Positions 21,577-34,896 of a DNA stretch of 64,000 nucleotides are shown here, in pieces; position 1 is the first letter of the stretch, and every line of letters begins with the position of its first letter. The notes under the pieces are model-generated. The model saw nothing but the letters and a program-made list of their open reading frames with translations, did no database searches and was not told the origin of the DNA. The stretch spans positions 142,887,546-142,951,545 of the forward strand of contig OY294067.1 in NCBI GenBank assembly GCA_958510875.1. The letters are read 5' to 3'. The translations under genes and the position numbers were made by a program. The stretch is from Endomychus coccineus (taxonomy: Eukaryota; Arthropoda; Insecta; Coleoptera; Endomychidae).

Positions 21577-22165
21577 CAGAAACCCAAATCAATAATTATT
21601 CGTAACGAATTAGTAAACTCAGAAAGGTCTCACAAACGGAACCTATAAGAACGATTATAATATCGTGTATGACAAATGAAGTTTACAAGTTGATTGATGA
21701 TTGATTATTTTCGGGAAATTAAATTTCGAAATGAACGGAGAATTCATGAAATCAATTGTACCTAGTAAAAGCAAAAGTTACGTTGAGAATCATCAAGAGA
21801 TATTTATAGGTAGATTCTTCCGAAAAATGTTTGAAACTTCTGAGAAGAATGATTGAATCGTCTCAAAAGTTGTAAGTGCTAGTAATGAAATAATTTGGAA
21901 TGCAGTAAATGATAAATATCTTAGTATGTAATGAATTTTTTTAAACTTCGGGAACATCAGATTCTGAGAGAAGTTGTAACACATATTCCAAAGTGAGAAG
22001 CGCACTGATTTATATTTGAACATCTGGAAGTTCGGAACTTCAAAAAGAGGAAATACAGTAGTAGGCCTGTTATTTTGAATTATTTCTCAGGTATATTCAA
22101 GAAGAAGAGAATATACCGATCTACAGTAATTCCTAATTATTTTTGAATATGTGTCTTCAAAATTA
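21577..22165. other. No recognised feature
   Basis: AT-rich sequence; the small minus-strand ORF of 76 codons has no motif. Confidence 0.5.
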
Positions 22166-22167
22166 TT

Positions 22168-22390
22168 TTATTTGTGGCCTGGGTATAGCATGGGGAGCTC
22201 GAACAATAGATATTGATAATTTGTCCATTTTTCTTCCTCTTTTAAGACTATGTTTTTCTCTGCCGGTGCAGAGAATTCGGTAACATACATAGTCTTGGTC
22301 AGTTCGTCGAGGAGGACAACGTCAGGCCTATTTTCTTGTTTGCTTATATGAACCTGACCATCGGAAACAGGTAATTCCAGTAGATCACTT
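22168..22390 (-). pseudogene. Restriction-like endonuclease fragment of a non-LTR retroelement
   Basis: The minus strand encodes about 70 residues with RPDVVLLDE, VTEFSAPAEKN and KEEEKWTNYQ, followed by LLFELPMLYPGHK. The spacing of PD, E and K fits a PD-(D/E)xK nuclease like that at the C-terminus of R2/NeSL-type retrotransposons. A second, similar copy is at 49524-49937. No RT is attached, so it is a fragment. Family assignment is from memory of the motif, not a search. Confidence 0.55.
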
Positions 22391-22434
22391 AATGAACGCA
22401 AAGCGAAGACGAGAAGTTGAAGAACTCCTTCCAA

Positions 22435-25160
22435 ATTTAATGCAAGGAGACCGAAAAATAATTAGGAAAGTGGATCAAATATGGTATGGCAGTGGTATTT
22501 TAGTAGGACAAAAGTTTGAAAACGAATCTATCTCACGAAAGCAGAGAAATTTTTGCAAAAATTTGACCTTAAAAAATGTTCCAGGCTTTTCCAACTATAT
22601 TTCGCAAAATAAGGGAAATTTAGAAAAAAATCATGACAGTAAATATGAGGTGCGTGGGATTTTTCCTCAATTCTCAAACTTTCAGCTTAAGCTGTTGTTC
22701 AACATAACTTCTTTTTGTTCGATGCTAGAGGCTACAAACGCCCTTAATTTCAAGTATTGTAGTATTATTTTCAAGTGGGGGTTACTATTACTCTGGATAT
22801 ATTGATGGGATCAGGAGAACAAATCTGGTTTCGGTTCAAATCAGTCCGTTTTATGAGGATTTGTTTTTTCTGCACATGATATTGAATACGTTCATGATTC
22901 TGAATGGTTTAATATTAAATGCAGGTCTTGCAGGTACTTGGGGTTCATATTGTCCATTTTGAAGGCTGCACTATGAAATTGCGTCTAGTTACTCCGTAGA
23001 TTTTCAAGATTCGATAATTGGAACATTGTGCAGATTATGATTCTTCTCATTCGGAGTGCTGTTGCGTATTCAGAAAGATTTGAAAAATTCGAGAATGTTG
23101 ACAATATCTTCAACTTTCTGACAGCAGCTCAATTATTCTACTTTCTTAGTACATCGATATTTTGATTAGAAAATGTCGAAGCTTAGTCATTCCTCTTCTC
23201 AGTTATTTTTGAATCTGATCAACACAGCCAAATGTGCTTCACTATTTGAGATTCCGGGTGTTCGAAATCTCTAGGAATTAACAAAAAGGAGTTGAGTTGA
23301 ACAGCGGTTCACGCGAAAATTAAAACATTTGCCGAACAATCTGTCTGAACTCCCCGCACTTCACTTTTACTCTCATGATATTTTTCGACATTTCCTTCAT
23401 TTTGCGAGATATAGTCGGAAAATCCCGAAAGTAAGATTTGGGTAAAATTTTCTCTGAATTTTCACTGCTTTCGTAGTGACTAATTTTTAAACTTTTCTCC
23501 TATTACTGATATACAACCCCTATGTCAAATTTCATCCACTTCTAAATTTCCAGATTCATTCAATAGTTTTTGGGCGCTGGGCTACCTATGTACTACAAGA
23601 AATATGGTCAACATGGTCCATTATGTCAATTATTATGTTAGTTGACTGACAACAAAATATGTGACGTCAGAGTATAATCCGCATAGCCATGTCCTTAGCT
23701 GTTTCTATCCATTTGCACATATTGCTAGGGGTATTAGCTGTATCCGCTGACGAGGTTGGCGGACAACAGTGAGTTGATACGTAGAACCATACATTTTACC
23801 CGCCGAAGTTACCGAAAGAGAAAAATTGTGATGACAAAACGGTGATCTACGGATCAGATAATTTTTATTCTCACTTTCAAAAATATTCTAGAGAATCGAG
23901 GCAGTTAATCAGGCTAGCTGATTCTATGAAGCATTCATGTAAAACTTATTGCTCAATGATCTTTCGGGAATATAGACGCACCCAGCACTATTCAATTGAA
24001 CTGAAAGGTTGGTATTCCGAGAATTCAACAGTGGAATTGGAATTTCTTGAGAACAGCTCCAATGCGGCGCTATTGGAATGACAATATCTCCATACGAAGT
24101 TATATGGATTAGTTGCACCAGTAACGGATACGTGACATGCAATTTGCCCATTATCGATGATTGATTTATTAATTAATTCGATATATCACTGAGATAAGAA
24201 GCTTCCGAAGTTCGCATTGACATTTGCACTGGTATCACTAATTTTCACTCAGAATTGTTAGTTTATATTTATGTTACGATAAATGATTATTATACATGAA
24301 ATTTCTGCTTGTATATTATAATATTTATTACTTGTTTGAGTGATGAGCGTGATTTCTGATGAATTGAGAAATAACTGAAAAGCTCACATATCCCCATTCG
24401 AATGGAAAATTACATTTGTTGAGATTTATAGATGAAGATCGCGCGGCAAGACAAATAATAAATGATATTAAACGCATCGTTACAATTGAGCATGACATTC
24501 AAGTAACTAAAAATATGTATGTCACTCAAGTTATTCCTATAGTTCACAGATTTGAACACATGGTCGATTATTTGAAGTCAAATAATTTGCAACTACAGGT
24601 ACTCGTACTTTCTCAGGATTTACTGAAATACTTTCGATTCCACTTGTCACAGATTATAGACATTGTATCACCAATAACTAACAATATAGAACAAATTCTA
24701 TATTGTTCCATCAATTTACGCACTTGAACGATTATTACCTGAAAGTTACCAGGAGCAGGTTTGTTCTGGGAAGTAGTTCTCAATTTGTTTATAATCATGA
24801 TGTCTAGTACAATACGAGTCTGTAGTACGGAATCAGAGACCCTTGACCCTAAGATTCTGAGATTACTTGATTCTACATTAAAGGTTACTTGATTGATATC
24901 CATATAGTTGCAAAAAAAATCAAGATGTCTTCTATTCTGAAGAACCTAGGGGGTTTTAAGAATGATTTGAACAGGAACACGTCACCAAAATGTAATGTGT
25001 TGTAACTGAAAATAAGCCTGATTTTGTATGTTTAATAATAGGACTTCGGTGTTGAAACTATTGTAACGTTTTCATCTTATTTGTCAAAGTGGTATAGAAC
25101 AAAGTTATCGTTCTTTCAGTTGATCATGAAAATAATCTAAATATGATTATAAATTGCAAT
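22435..25160. other. Mostly unassigned DNA; one ~100-codon ORF of unknown nature
   Basis: No known family was recognised. On the plus strand 24416-24727 is open for 103 codons (begins at TTG, with DEDRAARQIINDIKRIV and YVTQVIPIVHRF) and has a protein-like residue mix, but no family or start signal is identified. A shorter ORF at 23842-24081 has no motif. Confidence 0.4.
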
Positions 25161-25167
25161 TGAATTA

Positions 25168-26210
25168 TCAGGTTTTCCATTGTTTCACAACAGGTTCATA
25201 GAAATGATTGCTTACATTAAGAACCACAACTTTTAGGTTATATCCACCGTGCACTGAAAAATCGAAGTGCCTGGGAAGGTTAGACAAAGAAATATATTTC
25301 GAATTGCATAAACCTGAATCATACCAAATTATAGCCGCAGTTGCGTTTATAAAATAAGTAAGCGACAATAATAATTCTTGTTGTCCTTCTACTATTATAA
25401 TAATAATAATCTTCTTCACCAAACAGAAAACAATTTCCAATTATATGACACGATAATAAATAGATTAGGAATTTACATTACCAGTAGTCTTAACAACAAG
25501 TTTAAGTTGAACAACTCAAAAGCTGACAATTTGATTTCTCAGAGGGTGGAGTTGAAAATGTCATAATTTTTGCATATTTTATCAAGATTAACACACATCT
25601 GATATATCGGCAAGTAAAACATTATTGTTGTTCCAGAATATGATGTGGGACCTATGAAGTTTAAGTTGTGCAATATTTTGTATAAGAAACATATAGATAT
25701 TGATATTCTTCGATCCAGTAATGAAGTCATTCCGAATTCTATTAGTAATGTATTTTAATCAATTTTTGTAGTTCATGTTATGGAATGATTCAGTGTTTAT
25801 CATGATGAATCCCAACAATTTATGGGGAACGAAATTCAATTTATTTTCGAAACTAACCTCTAGATCTACTATATTATCATGCCGTTGGATTACATTGTTA
25901 TCGATGGTGTTGGTAAAATGAATTTGAATGAGTTCAAGGAAATGAGAAACCACTGAACATTTGTTGATATTCAAGACTTCCTCACCATTCGAGTATAAGA
26001 TGTAGACTTTAGTGAATTTCCGTCGAATCTTGTGTACATTTGATTGTTTTGAGTAGTTTTATATCATCGGCATAACCAAGTGCTTCACACTGAATGATGT
26101 TAAATAAGTCATTAATAAATAAAAGAAAAAGGAAAGACCTTAAGTTTTCCAACTTAACTTACCCATGGGGTACCCCAAACGTCAGAGAGACGATAATAGA
26201 TTTGAATAAT
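25168..26210 (-). pseudogene. Non-LTR retrotransposon (LINE) RT remnant
   Basis: On the minus strand, from 26205 downward: a decayed G-PxG-S-like block, FFINDL, then GYADDIKLL near 26070, which is the RT catalytic YADD. It continues with LNINKC-like sequence and, near 25700, DRRISISICFLYKILHN, typical of the C-terminal end of Jockey/CR1-type LINE polyproteins. Frameshifts and stops are numerous, so it is old. It is head to head with the next LINE at about 26215. Confidence 0.65.
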
Positions 26211-26224
26211 ATCATATGATTAAA

Positions 26225-28613
26225 ACTTCATTGTTGGTGATATTAACATAGATATCTTATCAGAAAACCGGGAAGATGTAAACAATTATCTGGATACAAT
26301 GGCAGAGTTTGGGTTTACGTCACTGATTAATAACTATACTAGAGTTACTAACTATACATCATCTTGTATTGATCATGAATTTTTCGAAAGTAAATAACAA
26401 AATAATAAAAATATAGAGGCCACTATCATTCAAAGTAGTATTACTGATCACTACATAATTGATGCTAGTACAAATAATATAAGGAATGAAGGAAAAAGAA
26501 AAATACCCGATAAATATATAAGTAAAATTGATTATAATAAATTAGCTATGTACGCCAAAACACATAAATGGGATGAGATTTACGAGAACTGTGATAATAT
26601 TGAGGAAGCCACTGATAAATTCATTAGCGAACATCAGGAACTCATTCAAAATCTAGTATAATATATAAATGTAACAATAAGCTACGTAAAAGAAAACCAT
26701 GGAGCACCCATGGCCTAATAAAATCTATAAATGTAAGGGACCAATATTTTAGAGAATTTTTAAAATACCCAAATAATCTAGAAGCCAAAGATAAATATTA
26801 TACATAACGAAATAAAATCAATTCGTTAGTTGAAAAATCTAAAATCTTATATTACAAAAACAAAATAAATAGCAATGTCCAATCTCCGAAAATATTATGG
26901 GATGTTATCAAAGATCTTTCAAATAGCCATGAAGACAAAGAAACTCTAGTTAATGTTATAAAACAAGAAGATTGAAGTGAAGTCACTCGCAAAAAGGAAA
27001 TTGCTAATTGTTTTAATAACTACTTTTCAAATGTAGGACAACAACTAGCAGGAAAAATTGAAAAATGTAATGTTAAATTCAAAAACAAATCAATAGTTAA
27101 CTCTATATTCTTAGAAGCAGCAGACGTCAATGAGGTAATGCACATAATTAACAATTCAAAAAGCAGAAAATATCCTGGGCCTGATTTAATAACTAATGAA
27201 GTCCTGAAAGCGACCGTCGATTCCGTTGCAAAACCAATATGTTTTCTGATAAATAAAATGTTTGTAACGGGTGAAGTCCCCACTCTTTTCAAGAGATCAA
27301 CCGTCATGCCTTTGTTCAAGAATAGTGAGAAATCACAGCTAGCGAATTACAGACCAATTTCCTTAACATCTGTGATTTCCAAAGTATTTGAAAAAATAAT
27401 GAAAAAACGTCTCAAAAAGTATCTGGATAAAGAAAAAATCTACGCAAGATGCAATAAGCACGCTCATGTGTTTTATATATAAGTCGTGCGAAAATAGTCA
27501 AAAGTCCCTTTGCGTGTTTTTAGACTTAGCGATGGCTTTTGACTCGGTAAATCATGAGAAACTACTAAACAAATTAGAATCCATCGGCATAAGAGGAAAT
27601 ATTAATAAATTCGAAAACTTTTAAATTGGTAGAGTACAACAGGTTAAAATTGATAATACCTACAGCGACGAAAGAAAAGTAAGTTTCGGAGTCCCTCAAG
27701 GGACAGTATTGGGACCTATACTGTTCAGTTTTTAAATAAATGATTCACTCCTATTAGACTCTCTTGGTAATATTATCTCATTTGCCCACGACACAGCGAT
27801 ATTTTATAAAGGACCCTCATGGAAAGAACTAAAGAAGAAGGTGGAGCAAGATTTGAAAATTATAAAAAATTGGTTTCACACCAACATATTAAATTCAAAT
27901 TTAGATAAGACTAAAATACTCACCTTTGCCCTTTATGAAAATTCATTACCAGATTTTGGAGAGATTAATATCGATGATATAATTATTAATACAACAAAAT
28001 ATGTAAAATATCTTGGTATTTATATTGATCAATTTCTTAGATGGGACGTTCATACTCATAATACGAGAAAGAAAATTCGGCGGCTAATATATAAATTTTA
28101 TCAAATGAGAGAGATAGTTGGAACTAAACATTTAAAAATGATGTATCATGCATTAGTTGAATCCATAACTGGGTACGGCATAATCGGATGGGGCGGCGTT
28201 AAAAAGACAACTCGCAAGACTCTGGAAAGAGTACAAAAGCGGATTTTAAAAATTATTTATCGTAAACCGTTACGATTCCCAACAAAAGCTCTTTTCAAAA
28301 TGTCCAATGTCTTGAATATCACCCAGTTATACTGTAAATCAATATACATGCACTATTATAGTTTTAAGAAAAATTTACTCCAATTGAGCATAATTATTCT
28401 ACGAGAACTAACATTGCTGGGAGGGTACTTACAAATAAGTGTAAGAAAACTATGACACAGAGAACATTTGTATATTACGGACCACACCTTCACAATATAC
28501 TCCCGCTGGAAATTAAAAATATAAATGCACTAGTTATGTTCAAAACAAAATTAAAACAATTCTTGTTGGAAAACGACACAAAAATCAAAGAGTTAGTAGA
28601 TTTTGATAATTAA
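26225..28613 (+). pseudogene. APE-type non-LTR retrotransposon, 5'-truncated and broken
   Basis: It starts inside the APE endonuclease (GDINIDIL near 26235, then SSCIDH). It proceeds through a linker to the RT: SRKYPGPD at about 27170, NYRPISLTSVISKVFEK at about 27345, [13 protein letters not shown], and GVPQGTVLGPILF at about 27690. The catalytic motif reads FAHDTA instead of FADDTA. The thumb and C-terminal region are open from 27841 to 28455 (WFHTNILNSNLDKTK, VKYLGIYID, GIIGWGGV). One more frameshift leads to a C-terminus ending at the TAA at 28611. Several frameshifts and stops make it inactive. The motif order fits the Jockey/CR1 group of arthropod LINEs. Confidence 0.85.
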
Positions 28614-29095
28614 GGGATTTCAAATTATACAATTTGTCTATACTATTTCATCAATAAAACATTAATTGTTTAATAATTTCATCGTTTTATCATTGTATAT
28701 TTCAACTAAATTCACATAATTTGATCTGTATAAATACAAAAATAAGTGAACATTATAACAATAATTAATAATTGAATAGATTTAATAAATATCAAAATAC
28801 AAATAAAGAGGAATTATCAAAATCCCATACACAGGATCTTAAATGATCCTAAATGGGTAATTTTGAACCACTCACTTAGATTTGGCTTTAATTGCGAACA
28901 ATAATCCAATACTTTTGAAAATAATGGAATAAGTTTCTATTTGTTAAATGTTAAAAAACCTGATCATACCATTTATTTGAATTCGCATATTATGCTTGAT
29001 ATTTATTATCATTATTATTAGACATAGTTATTACTGGTTATTTACATTATTATTTTATTATTTATTATTATTATATTTATAATTGTATTTCTCTC
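28614..29095 (+). other. LINE 3' region and TTA-rich DNA
   Basis: Non-coding sequence after the LINE stop. It includes ATAAA-type signals and runs into imprecise TTATTA repeats at 28995-29080. The exact LINE 3' end cannot be fixed. Confidence 0.4.
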
Positions 29096-29101
29096 TTATA
29101 G

Positions 29102-29281
29102 CCAATAAATTATTATTATTATTATTAATACATTATATGAGACATACTGATGTACATTGATAAGGTAAGATTCAAGACATTTTATGAGACCATCACTAAT
29201 ACCAACAGTTTTTGATTTATTAAGCATAATGTAGTGATTGATTTTATCAAAATGCTTTTGAGAAGTCTGTATACATTTCAT
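29102..29281 (-). pseudogene. Short LINE reverse transcriptase fragment
   Basis: The minus strand encodes HFDKINHYIMLNK, VGISDGLIKCLESYL and a following VHQYVSYN. This matches the conserved F-D-x-INH and V-G-I-x-G-L-x-x-W-L-x-S-Y-L block of LINE RTs. Nothing before or after it is conserved, so it is an isolated fragment next to a TTA repeat. Confidence 0.6.
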
Positions 29282-29284
29282 AAA

Positions 29285-30055
29285 CTTGATGATGGCTATA
29301 AGATTTGACTGAATTGAATATAACTGTTCATGATTCAGGATGAACCTGCGGTAAACACGAAGTCAGCTCGTTTTAACGGTACTATGTTAAAAATTATAAC
29401 GACATTGCAGTGAATGCTCGTTTTCAATTGCGGGAGTGGGCGTGTACATAATTCTAAATTTTAGTGCGCTTTGTATTCACTGAAAAATTAAATTGTATGA
29501 ACAATAATTAGGTACTGGACATGAATGATATTTGCATTTTAGCGTTGTATGAAATCGTATACTTAATGAAGTCAATTTAACTTGATGGAAATAATTCATA
29601 ATTAGCATGTTAAGTAAAATTAAATGAACTGGTAATTATCATAATAATATCGATAATTATAATATATCGAATTCACGTTAATTGTTTAGACACAATCAGT
29701 CTTTTTCAGTGAGTTTCATCAATATGTTCTTGGGCAAATAACTATTCCATTTCATTCCATCCAATATGCTAATTAAAATTATATAGTTAATGTAGTTTAA
29801 ATGAAACTAGCTTACATATTTGAAATTATTGTTTCTCAATTTGGAAATTGGAATAATAATATTATAGTAAATACAGAAATTGTATTTCACACCCTAAGTT
29901 TAAAATTCAATGTAGATGAAAATTAATTAGTTACAGTGATATATTTTATGTAAGAACAAGAAAAACATTGATCATCAGACTCCTCTTAAAGGTATTAATT
30001 ATAGTAAAAAATTATATCAAAAAAGTAAGTTGGTTTTTTTTTAATGACAATTTGA
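29285..30055. other. No recognised feature
   Basis: Very AT-rich; no ORF with a motif and no repeat structure recognised. Confidence 0.5.
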
Positions 30056-30059
30056 CTAC

Positions 30060-30604
30060 ACGAGCGGAAAACCTGTGATGTGTGAACAGCGTTTGAGCCA
30101 GCGGAGGAATGTTGGAAGAGGAGAGCGACATTGCGATTTTTCTTGGGAGCTGTAGATTATAGACATAATAATAATAAGGGAAAATCTCTCTAGGTGAAGT
30201 GGAGAGTTCCACAACTTCGCCGTTCAATTGAAAATTAAATCTGGTATCAGGAAGTTCGGCAGGTCTCGAGCTTGACAATGAAGATGTGACTAGTTTGAGC
30301 TCGTCTAGTACGACTACCTGGAATCAATCGTAGTGGAATAGACGAGATTTCTGATAAACACCGATCATAGAAAAGGGAGACAATCCTCACTTTTCTACGA
30401 TGTTCTAGAGGTCACTGTGTTTATAAGTGTGACATCACCAATCAGGCAAATAGCTCTCTTCTGAATATAATCTGAGAGCTCCAGCATATGTTTGGGAGCT
30501 GCGTTATTCATCGCCCTGATGGCTCTCGCTTGAGTACTTTCGTTCGTGACGCGCCATATGAGGGAATTTCTACAGTCATAATGCTCGCTGACGGTTGTTT
30601 TCAA
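30060..30604 (-). pseudogene. LINE C-terminal fragment (R1/Jockey-type)
   Basis: The minus strand reads APKHMLELSDYIQKRAICLIGD, then after stops and frame changes RLIPGSRTRRAQTS and FSIERRSCGTLHFT. These echo the end of many insect LINE ORF2 proteins: a line-up of QxRAxRLIGD, an R-x-R-R-S block and an SRLWNSLP-like block. It is decayed and 5'-truncated. Confidence 0.55.
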
Positions 30605-31235
30605 TTAAGAGTACCACAAGCTACCAAAATTTGAGCCGGTCGTATAATGTTTTAGAAGTATTTATACAACAGTTTATCATAAGTAGCTGGAACCTGCATC
30701 GCTTGATCCGTAATATCAACTCTAACTGTAACAAGTCCCCTACCTGACTGGTAACATGATCTACTATTACAATATTTCCTTCACACTATTATATACTACG
30801 TCTGGTGAGGGGAGTAAAAATGACCGAATTTTGATCCCAAAGAGAAGTCAAAGTGAATAAGCGAATTAAATTCAACACATCTGTGGGCAGCCAAAATGAA
30901 ACAATTGGCAAGAAGTAACTGCATCTGAAGAAACATCGAGAAGGAAATCGAAAATAGTCAAAAAGTTGTTAACATTGAGCCAAAGTTGAGCATAACTCAC
31001 CAAAGACTCCAATTCACTATCGGGAACCATCAGTGAATATTCGGAATCGCACCTACATCGACTATCCGGGCTCCTTCCGAAGAATAGTAAGGCAGAGATA
31101 AAACCACTCAGAGAAGAACCAACTTAGGCGAACACCATGGACAGTCTCAACGAAATATTCGCAAGTTACGCATATTCAATCATGATGGTGTCAGATATTG
31201 CTATGATTTTCATAAAATGAAATAAAACAATTTTT
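30605..31235. other. No recognised feature
   Basis: Slightly richer in GC than its flanks in 30880-31150 but no domain recognised. Confidence 0.4.
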
Positions 31236-31239
31236 TGTC

Positions 31240-32230
31240 TATTTTCAGAAGATATTTTATTTTTCAATGAACACAACTGGTTTCGACTTTCACATCATTA
31301 TCACGTGTATATAAAAGCAACAGGTTGATTTATTTATACATGAAGTTTACAGATTCAGTAATGGGGAGGGATTAAGGTTCAATTGGATATTAAGTGTACT
31401 GAATTCGGGGTCTTTACACAGTTTGTTGATCTCCAAAATTTCCAACAGATTCATTGACTTCCCTTCATTGCAAATACGAAGGATTTTAAGATTATGTATT
31501 GTCATTTTATGATTGAGATATTAATAAGTTCGAAGATTGCAGTTTTTCAATCAGAGGAAATGTGTTTTTTGAAACGAGATTCGAAATTGCGACCCGTCTC
31601 CTCAACATAGGTTATTGGGACCTCACCACATTCAAACCTGTAGATACCTTTTTTCGTGTTTCTCCGGTTTTTGTTTAGGGTATTGAATAGTACTTAAAGC
31701 GTCTAGAAGAAGATGTTATATTGAATTTTGAAAAAAAGTTACTCATACTATTTGATAATTCGCCAACATAACTATTACATGTATATTTTTTTCTTGTTTC
31801 TGTTAAGGGATATGATAACTGCGAAACTTGTTTTTGTTCCTTATCATCAATGAATGTGAATGTGAATGAATATGAATATTTTTATTTAAAGCCATCTGTT
31901 TAATTGTTCTGAATTTGAAATATTTTTCTGTTAGAAGGATAGAAAAGACTCGGTGGATCATTGAATAATAAGCTGCTGATTTTTGACTAATAATGGAATG
32001 ATCGCATCAGTGAAGGTGTCTTTTCTATAAATGTTGTATCCAAGTTCATTGTTTTGTTTCGAAATTGTCAAATCCAGAAAGCTTATGGAGCTTGTTCTCG
32101 ATTTCAGCAGGTGAATTTTATATTGTTATAGTGAATATTCAAGAAGTATAAATGGATTTCCATAAATTGAATAGTTCATCGCTATCTCTAGCTATGATTT
32201 TGACCAGCGAAATACTTAAAAATTACCGCA
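31240..32230 (-). pseudogene. Penelope-like element remnant (PLE-4)
   Basis: Reading the minus strand from about 32180: KIIARDSDELFNLW and IQFT-like sequence, then FDNFETKQ, AAYYSMIHRVFSI and LTEKYF, which match the thumb region of Penelope RTs. The GIY-YIG start follows near 31660 as KKVSTGL..VV with a C-G motif, YVEETG and SRFKKH at about 31600. Stops and frameshifts are frequent. The segment ends downstream in a hammerhead-like motif. It is a lineage distinct from PLE-1. Confidence 0.65.
31271..31308 (-). ncRNA. Degenerate hammerhead motif of PLE-4
   Basis: Stem I strands ACAC and GTGT pair. The first box is GTGATAA (two core changes from CTGATGA), stem II is GAT/GTC-like, and GAAAC is followed by ACCAGT, giving a two-pair stem III. 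The core changes predict loss of activity. Confidence 0.55.
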
Positions 32231-32282
32231 AGTTGAACGGCGTATTCCAAAAATTCATAGCATTATACTTACCGATTCATCA

Positions 32283-32590
32283 AAGATTCAGAAAATGTTT
32301 CTAAGATATCGAGCTACACCTCTTGTAGGTGTAAAATCACAAGTAGAAATGTCCCCAAGTTATTGGATCAAACTCGATGCTATGCGTCCGTTCAATGAAG
32401 AAAACCCATTAAGTAGTAAACCTCAGACACGTTTTCTTCTAGTGTGGGAGAGAGTGAAAGCCAGATTCATTAGCAAGAAGAATTCGTTATAGAAATTAGC
32501 AACACTTAATCGGAAACTGCAATAACTCCCCTACATATTTGAATTTGAAGAAGGTTCTATCAAGCTTCAGATCAATCAACCAAGAAAATC
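32283..32590 (+). pseudogene. Ty3/Gypsy integrase C-terminal remnant
   Basis: One frame reads MFLRYRATPLVG, then LDAMRPF, TRFLLVWERVKARF, and after stops YIFEFEEGSIKLQINQ. This order (YRATPH-like motif, LD-x-LRP, a VGxxVxxR block, an HINQ end) is that of Ty3/Gypsy integrases near their C-terminus. Stop codons interrupt it and no LTRs were recognised. Confidence 0.55.
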
Positions 32591-32599
32591 CGGTATTGG

Positions 32600-34440
32600 G
32601 AAAAAAAATGTTACCTTACATCCATCTATTCTCAAGGCACATCTAGGCAGCTTGAGCGACAGGATTTCGAATTGATTACCTACGTTTAGAGACTGAAGTA
32701 CGGAAGCATATTTAGTTTCATGATTCGGCATCAGAGCATTATGATTATGGAACAACCAGATTAAGATTTAGAACTAAAATTGAGAAGACCATGACGTCAC
32801 CTAAGACCTCCAAATTACCTCAACTGTTAATCGTATGTTGAAAAATATCAGTGTAAAGCAGCTTATATAATAAGTGAGGGAGACCGTTAGCTTGATAAGA
32901 CAAAATAGTTGTCGATAACAACAATATTATAATAATGCACAACTATTTAATTGTCAGTTTCAATCATTTCCGACTGTATAATGAATCTGTGATATTATGA
33001 GTGATCATCACATTAACGTTTGTCACCTTGATCGAACTACCTGTTGTATCCAAGAATTTGAGTTTAAAATCTTTCCTGAAGTAAGAAAATTATATGGAAA
33101 TTTACATGACAAATTGTAGAATTGGCGGGCAATGATTCTTAGACAATCTATAACTTTATTAGAATGAAATAATTATGATAAATAGATCAGTTTCTTCTAT
33201 TGTTACTGTTTAGGATACATATATTCATCTCACAGATCACACATATACTACCCGCGTGAAAATGCGTTTTGTAACAGAATTAGAGTGAAAGAATCAGGTA
33301 AGTACCTATAGTCATATCCTCTTCAAAGGTACAAAAGTAGTCATCAACCAGAAAAGTTGTATGAGTAGTAATCTTATAGGAAAGTTATAAACGTATTCGA
33401 AGATTGGATAATACTGGGCTTAGATCGAAGTTCTTTTACTAATCTCATCATTCACTTTTGTGAATAGGCTAATATTCTATAATCCATAAGATTACTTTAA
33501 ATTTTACTACGTTCAATATAAATCTTTTATTTATGAGAACGTGCATTTATATGTCACAGATATAACTTCTGAAAGATAAAATTCACCGTGAAGTCATGCA
33601 TTATGTAGTTTGATTGCATACCATAAAACGAACTGAGCTCTATCGAGAAGCGGACGAAGTGCAGATTCGTTCACAATGCATTCGTGTACTAAAAGGTAGG
33701 AAAAAATGGAATAACAATCTGGATTCATTATTGGAAGCGATTCCGCATTTGGGTCGTACTTCAAAATTTCGATCTGAACTCCTCACTATTTCATTATATT
33801 TGAATCATTCGTTGCAATATATCGTAATTTCATTAATACATAGATATCCACTTACATTCTTCTAAATTTCCCTAATATGGGAACAGTGAATAATTCTCAA
33901 TCAATCACTACAGTTAAACATAATGATATGTAAATACGCTTGCATACCGTGGAATGAATAGAGATATAACAAGTAAGAAGTCATATATCGACAAACAAGG
34001 CTACGAAGGAGGGGAACAAGGTTTGCAATAGAGTTTTGACGAGACTCAACCGGTGGGAACAGCACAATTCACATACTTTTATGATTTCAGCTCGACTTGA
34101 TAATATAATTGATATTTTCTTTTCCATTTAGGAATATATTCTATGTGTATTAGACAGGTTAGGACATATTAGAAAAATCTTAATGAATTTATTATAGATT
34201 CTATCTGATAATATGCCATTATAACAAGCAAGATGAAAATCAACTAATCCAGTTCAGTGCAGAACAGTTAACCGCTATATCGCACATGATTAGCTGAAGG
34301 CCTGAATAACAGTAAATTATTCTATATGATATGACAAATAATTTGCATCTTACAACTCTATGTTTTAGATTCTATAATATTCTGCTCAGTAGTACTGTAA
34401 AAATCATTGACATGAAGGACTGTGTAAACCATAGACCTTC
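32600..34440. other. No recognised feature
   Basis: AT-rich DNA. The 83-codon plus-strand ORF at 33614 has no family resemblance that I recognise. Confidence 0.45.
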
Positions 34441-34519
34441 CAGTACATGAACTGCGTCTCCCCTATTATCTCGTATAGCGAGGTGTGAGTCAACATTTGG
34501 AGTAATTCGCTTGTGTCAG

Positions 34520-34896
34520 TCATACGTCTAGTGTTTTCACACGGGCATATGCAGCACTTCTTGATCCCGTTTCGAAGAAACAATGTTTTATAATGAAGCT
34601 ATACACACCTATTTAGCAGAGCCTTGCAGTCGCCGATTTCCGTCGAAACGCCGACCACGAAGAGAAGCGCCGCTCATAGCAATAGTTTATTTACGTTATG
34701 AATCATGTGACGTCATGATTCAAGGTCAGCCATTGTTGTCGGATTGAGCAGGTTTTCAATGTTTTTGAATGCAACTAACGATTTGATTCGATGAACTGTT
34801 TACAATCAGAATTAGGAGTTGTTCACTTATTATATCAAATAAGACGATTTATTTATAATCCTAAATGTGTTGGTATTTACTAAGTGTTTGTAGAAA
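34520..34896 (+). promoter_or_regulatory. CpG-richer stretch, possible promoter and 5' UTR
   Basis: 34540-34740 has a higher CpG and GC content than its surroundings (clusters of GCCG, CGTCG, GCGCCGC) and leads into a possible first exon. No TATA box is obvious. The reading as a promoter is inference. Confidence 0.25.

Noticed and set aside
22392..22805. 137-codon plus-strand ORF
   Set aside because: Its start overlaps the antisense of the endonuclease fragment and the rest lacks motifs and has poor composition.
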